Assembly (NCBI RefSeq): GCF_001658025.2
Contig: NZ_CP014007.2
Span: forward strand, 4,216,001-4,280,000
Direction: 5' to 3'
DNA length: 64,000 bases
Origin: Kosakonia oryzae
GTDB lineage: Bacteria; Pseudomonadota; Gammaproteobacteria; Enterobacterales; Enterobacteriaceae
Each line of letters opens with the position of its first letter. Position 1 is the stretch's first letter. Below the pieces are notes generated by a model. The model had not been told where the DNA came from, did no database searches, and saw only the letters and a program-made list of their open reading frames with translations. Shown here piece after piece: positions 36,973-44,453 of this stretch. A program made the translations under genes and the position numbers.

Positions 36973-37878
36973 TTAACAATAACTACGCTGCGCCTGCTGT
37001 GATTCGGCCAGCAACCAGCTGCGGAATTTCACAATATGAGGCTGGGTTTCCGTTCCCAGAGGGCAGACGAAGTAATAGGCGGCCGGAGAAGGAAAAGAGA
37101 TATCAAAGAGCCGGACCAGAGAGCCATCGCCAATCTCTTTTTCAACGTGCCCGCTACGCGCCAGGGCAATCCCCTGCCCAAGTAGCGCAGCTTCAATCGT
37201 CATATTGGTATCGGCAAAACGGACGCTCTCGTGCAGCACATCGGTGTTGACGCCGACCCGCTTAAACCAGGCATCCCATTTCGGGACCAGATCGGCGCCG
37301 TCACGCGTCAGGAGCGGATAGCGCAGCAGTTCGGCAGGCTTATCCGGCGTGCCAAACCGCTGTAAAAGCGCCGGGCTGGCTACCGGGAAGAGCTGCTCGC
37401 GAAACATAAATTCCGTGTGCAAGGCCGGATAGTTACCGTGGCCGAAACGGATCGCCACATCCGCGTCGGTGCTGGCGAAGTGAATGGCTTTATCGGTACT
37501 TTCCAGACTAACCAGGATCTCCGGGTGCAATCGCGCTAACGCCGGTAGCCGAGGAAGCAGCCACTTCAGCGCAAAGGAGTAAGTGGTATTGACGCGCAAT
37601 CGCACCCGGCCTTTTTGCTCACGCAGATCGCTAAGGGTGGTTTCCAGCTTGCTAAAAAATTCACGCACCAGAGGAGCGAGCGCGGCGCCAGCGGGGGTCA
37701 GGCTGAGGGGCTTACCGCGCTGAAAAAGTTGCAGTCCCCAGAGTTCTTCCAGGTTTTTTAACTGATGGCTGACGGCGCTTTGTGTAATACACAGCTCTTC
37801 TGCGGCGGCAGTAAACGTCGTGTGGCGGGTCGCTACTTCGAATGCACGCAGCGTGGCAGTAGGAGGTAGATCACGCAT
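36973..37878 (-). CDS. LysR-family regulator, GcvA-like
   Basis: The 301-residue protein begins MRDLPPTATLRAFEVATRHT followed by TFTAAAEELCITQSAVSHQLKNLEELWG, the GcvA-like LysR signature. The effector domain is complete. GcvA itself controls glycine cleavage; this is one of many GcvA-like paralogues with unknown targets. A 6-4-6 inverted repeat lies 16 bp upstream of its start. It is the last ordinary gene before the A+T-rich biosynthetic block. Confidence 0.87.
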   Translation of the reverse strand: MRDLPPTATLRAFEVATRHTTFTAAAEELCITQSAVSHQLKNLEELWGLQLFQRGKPLSLTPAGAALAPLVREFFSKLETTLSDLREQKGRVRLRVNTTYSFALKWLLPRLPALARLHPEILVSLESTDKAIHFASTDADVAIRFGHGNYPALHTEFMFREQLFPVASPALLQRFGTPDKPAELLRYPLLTRDGADLVPKWDAWFKRVGVNTDVLHESVRFADTNMTIEAALLGQGIALARSGHVEKEIGDGSLVRLFDISFPSPAAYYFVCPLGTETQPHIVKFRSWLLAESQQAQRSYC

Positions 37879-37893
37879 CTTCTATTCCCTGTA

Positions 37894-37909
37894 ATGAGCT
37901 AATGCTCAT
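37894..37909. promoter_or_regulatory. Inverted repeat upstream of the GcvA-like LysR gene
   Basis: ATGAGC and GCTCAT flank TAAT, a perfect 6-4-6 repeat just before the gene. It may be the autoregulatory site of the LysR protein. Confidence 0.5.
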
Positions 37910-38010
37910 AACACAATAGGCTCAATCGATCGCCAGGGAAACGGTGCCGCAGAGAAAACACGCTATCGTGTGCTTAAAATAATATGCGAGACAGAGAAGC
38001 CACGCTCAGA

Positions 38011-38034
38011 AACGCTCCTCAGCCTGGGAGCGTT
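38011..38034 (-). terminator. Hairpin downstream of the biosynthetic operon
   Basis: AACGCTCC and GGAGCGTT pair around a short loop, followed on the minus strand by TTCTGAG. The T-tract is poor, so it may be a weak or factor-assisted terminator for the long operon ending at 38107. Confidence 0.4.
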
Positions 38035-38106
38035 CTGCATATTCTCCCGCGCATGCGCTGATCGGCGGCCCGGAGGCCAGGCAGCAGTACGCAGGCGCCA
38101 ATGTAT

Positions 38107-38616
38107 TCAGATGCCTTTCTCGGCCTGTCGGGGGGTAAAATATAAATTTAGCGTTCCGCCCCAAAACACACCGTCGATAATCCCACTCAACAGACCAAAC
38201 ATAAGATTAAAATTAAACGCGTATTTCAAATTCGGTTCGACATTGAGAAAAAAAATCAACGCGAATTTGGTAGCAAAAGCAACAATGATAAATATCAGGG
38301 TCAATGGCGTACCCGGGCGAATAATTAAATCTGTTCCTTCTTTGATTCTTAAACGCGGGCCAGAGCGCCAGAGCAACCAGCCAACGCTGCCGCCAATGAG
38401 TAGCCCCGCCAGCATTGATACCATTCCCCAGTGCGGGAACGCCAGTTCATTAATCACGCCGCTTCCCCCCCAAAAAAGGAAGATTAACGGCAACAGAAAA
38501 AGCCGTTTCACTTCCATTTCCCGATCATTCAATGCATTTATTCCTCTCGCAATGAGAAAAACAAGTAAAATCCAGACCCATACAGGAGTTCCGGTCAAAA
38601 TCGTTAATAATGACAT
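38107..38616 (-). CDS. Small membrane protein, DUF6622-like (last gene of the biosynthetic operon)
   Basis: This 169-residue protein has about five hydrophobic spans and begins MSLLTILTGTPVWVWILLVF, continuing LIARGINALNDREMEVKRLF; I associate that pattern with DUF6622 membrane proteins of unknown function. The ATG at 38616 follows the stop of the preceding gene by one base (TAATATG), so the frame-open region further upstream, which overlaps the preceding gene, is not used. It may help to move, anchor or modify the lipid-like product, but nothing in the sequence proves this. Confidence 0.65.
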   Translation of the reverse strand: MSLLTILTGTPVWVWILLVFLIARGINALNDREMEVKRLFLLPLIFLFWGGSGVINELAFPHWGMVSMLAGLLIGGSVGWLLWRSGPRLRIKEGTDLIIRPGTPLTLIFIIVAFATKFALIFFLNVEPNLKYAFNFNLMFGLLSGIIDGVFWGGTLNLYFTPRQAEKGI

Positions 38617-38617
38617 A

Positions 38618-39175
38618 TTATGCACCATGGTGTTTAACGCGATAAAAATATCGCATGATGTTAGGAAGATATTTAGAAAAAAGAATACCAACACAGACCA
38701 GGCCAATAGTCGCCAGGCGAAGCTGGGGAGTCCATGCAAAAAATGCATTGAGCAGACCATTGGCAAGAAAGATGATTGTCCAAATCCATGTAATATATTT
38801 GTTGATAAGATAAAACATGATATGCCTGCGTTTCTCCTCAGATACACCGGCGCTGGCATAAAAAATGGTAAAGGGTTTCTTGACCAGCAGACTCATAAAC
38901 GAGACGAACGCAAGTGACAGATAACAAAAACTTGTTGGGTAATTCAGTAATAGCGTAGACCAGCCGACAAAGTAATTAACAAAAAGGATGATTACCGTCA
39001 AAATATTGGTAATCATCACCGGCTCTCCCTGCCGGACAATTTTGATGTTCACCACAATAATAAACAGTAAGATCACACTTAAGATCAGTGATCTTTCAAC
39101 GATGGTTAAAACATTTTCATTGACCACCCATGAATAAATACTCCACGGGATGAAGGAAATTATAATATTGAACAT
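38618..39175 (-). CDS. Small polytopic membrane protein of the biosynthetic operon
   Basis: The 185-residue protein has five or six hydrophobic segments (for example IVERSLILSVILLFIIVVNI and ITNILTVIILFVNYFVGW) and a basic C-terminus (YFYRVKHHGA). I do not recognise a specific family; a loose resemblance to YciB-like septation proteins is possible. Its start lies 16 bp inside the end of the dehydratase gene, so translation is coupled to the biosynthetic run. With its downstream neighbour it might form a membrane complex for product transfer or immunity (inference). Confidence 0.6.
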   Translation of the reverse strand: MFNIIISFIPWSIYSWVVNENVLTIVERSLILSVILLFIIVVNIKIVRQGEPVMITNILTVIILFVNYFVGWSTLLLNYPTSFCYLSLAFVSFMSLLVKKPFTIFYASAGVSEEKRRHIMFYLINKYITWIWTIIFLANGLLNAFFAWTPQLRLATIGLVCVGILFSKYLPNIMRYFYRVKHHGA

Positions 39176-39960
39176 ATCGCATCATCCTTTCTATATTTAA
39201 TAGAAAACTTGCCGCACGTGCACCGTTTTTTAGTTTCTGCATGAATATAAAAAACGCCGCTCGAATCACACTCCGCCTCTCGTTTAATGGCCAGCAGATA
39301 GGCATTTCCCGGATAAACCGCTTCAATAAATTTAACTTTTTCCAGCGTAACAGAAGCGATATTTTCCGCCGTCTCGCACGACGCTAATGCGAGAACCATA
39401 TCAATCAACAACGAACCGGGACATACGGCCCGGGAGGGAAAGTGCTCCTGAAAAAGCGGATGATGCGCGTTAAAGGAAAAAGAATAAGTATCCTCGGTTA
39501 ACGGAGAAACATTATATAAATCACCGAGGAATGATGGCGAAGCGTTGTCGGAAGCCGATTCAGGTAAGTAGACCTTGCTGACCATGATAATAGCCTGCGC
39601 AATAACAGCGCGGTGATTATCGCGTGGAGTGGCCTTACAGTGAATACGGTAAGCATCATTAATAAGTTCAATATGCCCTTCAACGCGTAACAGTTCGCTA
39701 TCAAAATTGGCGGCAGAGTCAAACTGTTCCACCATTACCGGCAGATAGCGCCAGGTTGGATCGGTATTTTTCGAAACCGCAGTGGCGAAGCGAACGGCAA
39801 ATTGATGCAAGGCTTCGAGTAACAAACCCGGTTTCAGGTAGTTATGCGCTAAATCCCAGTGGGAAATATTAATTTGTCCGCAAGCCGCCGCCGATCCCGT
39901 TAAGGCGATGCCCTGACATATCCCGAGGAAATTTGCTCCGATGCGATGACTTATAGCCAT
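39160..39960 (-). CDS. FabZ/FabA-like 3-hydroxyacyl-ACP dehydratase, double hot-dog
   Basis: In this 266-residue protein, residues about 160-260 form a FabZ-like hot-dog: EHFPSRAVCPGSLLIDMVL has the catalytic His173 in the family H-x8-G spacing (H173 to G182). The usual acidic partner appears to be Asp187, where FabZ has Glu. The N-terminal half (KPGLLLEALHQFA) looks like a second, degenerate hot-dog domain. It should dehydrate 3-hydroxyacyl-ACP made by the KS and ketoreductase, giving enoyl or polyenoyl chains. No enoyl reductase is encoded nearby. It overlaps the citrate-synthase-like gene by 10 bp. Confidence 0.75.
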   Translation of the reverse strand: MAISHRIGANFLGICQGIALTGSAAACGQINISHWDLAHNYLKPGLLLEALHQFAVRFATAVSKNTDPTWRYLPVMVEQFDSAANFDSELLRVEGHIELINDAYRIHCKATPRDNHRAVIAQAIIMVSKVYLPESASDNASPSFLGDLYNVSPLTEDTYSFSFNAHHPLFQEHFPSRAVCPGSLLIDMVLALASCETAENIASVTLEKVKFIEAVYPGNAYLLAIKREAECDSSGVFYIHAETKKRCTCGKFSIKYRKDDAICSIL

Positions 39961-41024
39961 GATTGGGGAACCTTTTTATATTTTTCTCTTAAATCCTCTG
40001 ATGACAAACCAAAGGAGTGGGCGCTAAACCGCGCTTGATAATGTGCGAGAAGTATCGGCATCCGGCAGACAAAAAAGGCCAGCAGCCCCAGTTCAGGCGC
40101 AACCCGCTGCGCGCACATGACGCTGGCAATTAAAAAATCGACATTGGGTTGCAGCCCGCTGTTGTCCGAAATGGCACGGGCAAGTGCACTGAAGGGCCGC
40201 ATCAACATGTGAAAGCGTGAAAAGAAGAAATCGACCCGGACATCATTGCGCATGATCGGATGACCAAACCCCGGCCAGGGCTTGTCCTTGCAGTAATGGT
40301 TTGCCGCGGCATCAATATTCCCTTTTTCAACATCATCAATGACGCTGGACAGCCTCATGATCGCATATTTACAGGCGCCCATATGCGCAGGCCCGGTGGC
40401 ACAAAACCCGCCGATTAATGCAGAAATAACATCGCTCTTGGTACTGGCAATAAACCTTACCGTGGTCGTGGTGGGCGTCACAGTACCAAACCCGCCTAAC
40501 AGCAAAGACATAAACCGGCAACGCGACTCCTCCTCCAGCCCGGAAGAGGCCGCCTTACCGGTTAACGCTAACCAAAAATAGTGTTCAAAACTTTTGCAAT
40601 TTTCGATCGCCGGTAAATCAATAAATGACTCCGAGGAACGCGTCAGCGAAATAATCCACGGCATAAGCAAGATAATTTTCAGACAGTCGTCAGCGTTTAC
40701 CGGTGCCATAACTTTATGCTGCGCTGCCGACACCTCAACTTGCGACAATAACATCATAAACCGCTGCATTAAGGTCAGTGATGGCAATGCGTTGATCAGT
40801 TGATGCATCGCTTTAATTTTCGTTACAGGGTCTGTTTGTTTCAGCTCTGTGTTGGCGATCTGAATAAGCCGATCCATCTGTTCTTCATTAACGAGGCTGC
40901 CGGTCAGCGCAAACCAGGCGTTTTGCAAATAACGGTTTGCATCGGCAATGTCGATCAAATTGCATCCACGAATAAACAACACGTTATTATCTAAATCATA
41001 ATTATCGATAACATCATCTGACAT
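39951..41024 (-). CDS. Citrate-synthase-like enzyme in a biosynthetic operon
   Basis: This 357-residue protein is shorter than typical citrate synthase (about 380-430) but keeps the catalytic residues: His214 in ATGPAHMGACK, His255 in PGFGHPIMRN and Asp296 in PNVDF. The TVRFIAST and RMPILLAHYQ segments also match. Such enzymes add the methyl or alpha carbon of an acyl-CoA to a 2-oxo acid such as oxaloacetate. Its place between a NAS-like enzyme and a dehydratase in a type II fatty-acid/polyketide operon argues against a TCA-cycle role. It may use an unusual acyl thioester to make an alkyl-citrate-type head group (inference). Confidence 0.75.
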   Translation of the reverse strand: MSDDVIDNYDLDNNVLFIRGCNLIDIADANRYLQNAWFALTGSLVNEEQMDRLIQIANTELKQTDPVTKIKAMHQLINALPSLTLMQRFMMLLSQVEVSAAQHKVMAPVNADDCLKIILLMPWIISLTRSSESFIDLPAIENCKSFEHYFWLALTGKAASSGLEEESRCRFMSLLLGGFGTVTPTTTTVRFIASTKSDVISALIGGFCATGPAHMGACKYAIMRLSSVIDDVEKGNIDAAANHYCKDKPWPGFGHPIMRNDVRVDFFFSRFHMLMRPFSALARAISDNSGLQPNVDFLIASVMCAQRVAPELGLLAFFVCRMPILLAHYQARFSAHSFGLSSEDLREKYKKVPQSWL

Positions 41025-41027
41025 GAT

Positions 41028-41837
41028 TTACTCCTGTTGCTCTGGCGACAGGCGGTAGAGCCTGATGTTGACATTATTGAGCGTGGTTTTGGCGATAAGC
41101 TGCTCAGCCATTTCATCAGCATTCAGATATCCTGACTCATAAAGAAAGTTAGGTTCCCGCTCGATCACATCGACCGTTTTGGTGATCGTTTTTTTAATGG
41201 CAGCGTAGAGGTTTTTCTTATTCATAATGGAAGAGGACAAAATGATCACATCCATATCCTTATAATCAAACGCTTCTCCCGGCTGGCATAAAAAGCGAAC
41301 GCGATGCGCCTCCACGTCTTTAGGTATACGCCAGCAATCGAAAACATTTTGCGCCTGCGCTACCGCATCCTGAATAATATCCAGCGCGGTGATTTGACAT
41401 GCTGAATATTTTGCCCACATCAGCACGCTGGTTGGCATCGGCCCACAACCTACATGACAAATATTTGCCGCGTCACTGCGGATAAGCGCCTTTTCTGCAT
41501 TGTAGAGTTGGCGATAAAAATCGATAAATTTATTTCTGTTATTACTAATACTCTCGAGTTCAGATTGCGGGATCGCCAGACGCCTGGACATCATTCCTGA
41601 CATCTGCTCTTCATATTTCATTTCATAATCGAGCGCTTTACGATCCAGTTCCGCAAGAAGATCCTTGTGGGTATCAATGAAGGTATTAAAAACGGCGGCG
41701 TTCTCTCTGCGCGCAGCAGAAAATTGTCTGCTGATATGCTGGAGCCTGTCGTAAAAATCCATCGAAAAGAGTGAATGCTCATCAATGGGATGCGAATTCA
41801 CTAACACAATTTCATGAAGCAGATGATCGAGTTGCAT
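41028..41837 (-). CDS. Nicotianamine-synthase-like enzyme
   Basis: The 269-residue protein has a helical N-terminal domain (1-115) and a Rossmann SAM-binding domain with HVGCGPMPTSVLMWAK (compare VGSGPLPLTS in nicotianamine synthases) and ITALDIIQDAVAQAQ. NAS-type enzymes use SAM as donor of an aminocarboxypropyl group rather than a methyl group. The ATG at 41837 overlaps the stop of the preceding gene (TAATG) and has GGGAG eight bases before it, so it is preferred to upstream in-frame ATGs. It could attach an aminocarboxypropyl group to the product or build an amino-acid precursor. A plain methyltransferase is less likely. Confidence 0.7.
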   Translation of the reverse strand: MQLDHLLHEIVLVNSHPIDEHSLFSMDFYDRLQHISRQFSAARRENAAVFNTFIDTHKDLLAELDRKALDYEMKYEEQMSGMMSRRLAIPQSELESISNNRNKFIDFYRQLYNAEKALIRSDAANICHVGCGPMPTSVLMWAKYSACQITALDIIQDAVAQAQNVFDCWRIPKDVEAHRVRFLCQPGEAFDYKDMDVIILSSSIMNKKNLYAAIKKTITKTVDVIEREPNFLYESGYLNADEMAEQLIAKTTLNNVNIRLYRLSPEQQE

Positions 41838-43045
41838 TAGCATGACTCCCTTGTGTCGCAAACCAGCAGACATTTCCCTCGGGGGGAAAAAAGCAGAGCG
41901 TTATACTCAACAATGGTGAGGTTGATACGTCCCCGCTTTTTCATATAGGCTTCATAAATATCCGGCAAATGACAGATTTCATCCTCCAGTTCGGACAAAT
42001 CAACGTCATGAGATAATCCGCAGCAGATTTTAATATCCATAATTTCTTGTCTCTCAGCGGATAACGACAAGACGATTTGAACAATCGCCTCAGGCAATCG
42101 TTGATTAATCATTCTGGATATTTTTTCATGGCTAATCAGATTGCCCATGAAATTAAAATCAATAGCGTTGCGTTTAATACCCTGAAAATAGAGTTGATTA
42201 TTTTCAACGGATAATTTGCCCAGATCCCCTACCGGATATCTGATAAGTTTACGCGAGGCATCCGGGTCCAGCGAGGTGATCAATAGCCCCTTTTTATCGT
42301 CATATTCAAAGAAGAAATCATCGCTGAACAGCAGATACTTATTATGATGCCCCTCGACAGACATCCCAATGAAACCGCACTCCGACAGGCCGTACAAACC
42401 GATTATCCGCAGGTCGTCGCCCAGCACCTCGCGCAGATAGTTTTCATGCGCGGCCAACATCGGTTCGCCGGTAAAGACCACTTTTTTAATGGCCAGCGGA
42501 ACCCCAAGCCCGATCATGGTTTCCACAAACTGAACGAGAGTCGCCGGCACACCAAACAGCGTCGAGAGCTGGATTTCGGCCAGAAAATCGAAATGACTCT
42601 TCCGCAGCAATGCAATATCGCCGACCGGCACCACATGCGCGCGGCAATGTTTTAAAATTTCACACGCCGAATAGTGTAAGGATGAAAACAGGTTAATCGT
42701 AAAAAGATTGCCAACGACGTCGCCGGCGGAAAAAACCTGCCGCGACCGCAGGTTATGAATTAAGTTGTGTTCCGATGCGCTGACCGCGTCCTTACTGGAT
42801 TTTAAACGGACGCTGATCATTTTCATCGCCCCGGTGGTGCCGCTTGTGGCGCCAAGCAGCATCGGTATTTGTTCAGCCGCAGAGTCCCGTTGCGTCAAAG
42901 AACCACTGTCGCCAGTGGTTGAATAAACGTGGGAACTAATCCTGACTGAATCACGGAAGGCCATATAATCGAATGCCTGGCATCCGGTAATTGCCGTAAT
43001 CCGCGGTTGCATTTTTGCATACATCTCAGCGCAGCAATAATCCAT
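41837..43045 (-). CDS. PaaK-like adenylate-forming enzyme
   Basis: This 402-residue protein belongs to the ANL superfamily, branch phenylacetate-CoA ligase/LuxE-like. The P-loop LGATSGTTGAMKM and the A5-like GLYGLSECGF are readable, as is YPVGDLGKL. It should adenylate a carboxylic acid and transfer it to a thiol, either CoA or the operon ACP. It is distinct from the second adenylating enzyme at 44454, so two acids may be activated. The stop overlaps the NAS-like start by one base. Confidence 0.75.
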   Translation of the reverse strand: MDYCCAEMYAKMQPRITAITGCQAFDYMAFRDSVRISSHVYSTTGDSGSLTQRDSAAEQIPMLLGATSGTTGAMKMISVRLKSSKDAVSASEHNLIHNLRSRQVFSAGDVVGNLFTINLFSSLHYSACEILKHCRAHVVPVGDIALLRKSHFDFLAEIQLSTLFGVPATLVQFVETMIGLGVPLAIKKVVFTGEPMLAAHENYLREVLGDDLRIIGLYGLSECGFIGMSVEGHHNKYLLFSDDFFFEYDDKKGLLITSLDPDASRKLIRYPVGDLGKLSVENNQLYFQGIKRNAIDFNFMGNLISHEKISRMINQRLPEAIVQIVLSLSAERQEIMDIKICCGLSHDVDLSELEDEICHLPDIYEAYMKKRGRINLTIVEYNALLFSPRGKCLLVCDTRESC

Positions 43046-43051
43046 GATGAC

Positions 43052-43714
43052 TCAGGCCTTTTTAATGAAAATTTCACAGCCCAGGGCAGCAAGGCCTTCT
43101 CCGCGCGTCACTGTCCAGCTTATCCCGTCAAGATCGCAGCAGTGCATAAGCGCGGTAAGACTCGCCAGCGTGAATTTTTCTTCCGTGGACATATTCGTCA
43201 CGCCACACTCACTACGTGATTGATTGAAAACACCCAGCGCGTTCTCTTCTGCATCGGCCAGCGGTTCGTGGATAATAATGCGACCGCCGCTATCCAGAAC
43301 ACGACACAGCTCCTGCAATCCTTTTGCAGGTTCAGCCCAGTGATGAATAACGGAGCGGGCATAGATCATTGAAAATGAATTATCGGGAAACGGTAAATTA
43401 CTGACGCTGGCTTCAACGATGTTGAATACGTGCTGGCATTTCAGCTCGCTACATTTTTTAACGCAAAAACGCACCATGCGCGGATCAATATCCACCCCAT
43501 AAAAGGAGTAATCAGTGAGTTTTTGCGACTGGAATAGGTCGAAAAGCATATGGCCGGTTCCCATACCAATATCCAGAATCTTTTTTCTCGGCGAAGTAAT
43601 ACTGGCGGCTTCTTCCAGAATCCTTTCCTTTAAGTATGCATTCCACGGTGATGTACCTTCCGTTGCGTAAGTTTCATAATGTTCAGGTGTGATATCTACC
43701 AGCAAATCGTTCAT
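43052..43714 (-). CDS. Class I SAM-dependent methyltransferase
   Basis: The 220-residue protein has the SAM motif ILDIGMGTGHMLFDL (about 46-60), an acidic GVDIDPRM for the ribose and a post-motif NLPFPDNSFSMIYARSVIHH. These features are typical of UbiE/Coq5-like small-molecule methyltransferases. It should methylate a carbon, oxygen or nitrogen of the product or a precursor. AGAGGA precedes the ATG. It follows the PPTase gene by 52 bp within the operon. Confidence 0.82.
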   Translation of the reverse strand: MNDLLVDITPEHYETYATEGTSPWNAYLKERILEEAASITSPRKKILDIGMGTGHMLFDLFQSQKLTDYSFYGVDIDPRMVRFCVKKCSELKCQHVFNIVEASVSNLPFPDNSFSMIYARSVIHHWAEPAKGLQELCRVLDSGGRIIIHEPLADAEENALGVFNQSRSECGVTNMSTEEKFTLASLTALMHCCDLDGISWTVTRGEGLAALGCEIFIKKA

Positions 43715-43766
43715 ACCAATATTCCTCTAAATGAATTTATGGCTCTGCCACAGGATGGTTAAAAAG

Positions 43767-44438
43767 TTAACCGGGTAGTGCGATGTTCATCTCTTCATAT
43801 AACAGATCATCTAAAATGATTGATGTTAAAGACGCATCCAGCAAAACGACGGTTATTACGGATTGCTCAAAGTAATAGCAGTTACAAATAAACGTCCTTC
43901 CCTTAAATTCAGGTACTTTGCCAACATAGCGAAAAACGCATCTCACCCGGCTATATGCAACTAATAAATAATCATTGATATCAAAAGTACATGCAGAAAT
44001 GACGCACAGTGCCTTATACAAGCTCTCCATACAGCTAAATATCGTGGTGCACAAGCGGTTGTCCGGCGCCTGTACGAAACGGGCATATTTTTCACAATAA
44101 TCCAGCATAAATGGCCTTGGTGCTTTCGCCTTTTCGATAAATTCGATATCAATCCCGACAGAATGAATCCGCGGATCGTTATTCACCAACATAACGCTTT
44201 CATTGCGTCCATGGCTTACAGAACTGTGTGTCACCTCTACGCCAGGTAAAATCCTTTTCACTATATCGACAAAAAGTACCCTGGCCATTTCTCGATACAA
44301 TAGTTTTTCCGCTGAGCGCTTTGTTGAGACCGGCAAATAACGATGAAGCCTGTCAATATGCAAATAAGCGGGATAAAAAGAGTGACTCACAATGCACAGA
44401 TAATTGTTTGCATGACGATTAACATACACTTTATTCAT
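43767..44438 (-). CDS. Sfp-type 4-phosphopantetheinyl transferase
   Basis: The 223-residue protein has the Sfp-type signature: GIDIE (Asp97, Glu99, metal binding) and FSCMESLYKA (in place of WSxKEAxxK, with Glu138 and Lys142). It should activate the operon ACP at Ser36 by adding the phosphopantetheine arm. A dedicated PPTase suggests that the ACP is not well served by the host AcpS. The variant Cys-Met in the second motif is unusual but the acidic and Lys residues are kept. Confidence 0.8.
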   Translation of the reverse strand: MNKVYVNRHANNYLCIVSHSFYPAYLHIDRLHRYLPVSTKRSAEKLLYREMARVLFVDIVKRILPGVEVTHSSVSHGRNESVMLVNNDPRIHSVGIDIEFIEKAKAPRPFMLDYCEKYARFVQAPDNRLCTTIFSCMESLYKALCVISACTFDINDYLLVAYSRVRCVFRYVGKVPEFKGRTFICNCYYFEQSVITVVLLDASLTSIILDDLLYEEMNIALPG

Positions 44439-44453
44439 GCCATGACTCTAACC

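Noticed and set aside
38617-38859. Longer N-terminus for the DUF6622-like protein
   Set aside because: It would overlap most of the end of the preceding membrane-protein gene in another frame and adds residues unlike the family; the ATG at 38616 follows the stop directly.
37970-38917. Plus-strand frame of 315 codons across 38 kb
   Set aside because: It lies opposite two coupled membrane-protein genes with clear hydrophobic periodicity, has no ribosome binding site and has no recognisable domain.
39951-41024. Housekeeping citrate synthase (gltA) or methylcitrate synthase (prpC)
   Set aside because: The protein is shorter and diverged, sits in a coupled biosynthetic operon and has no TCA or propionate genes around it.
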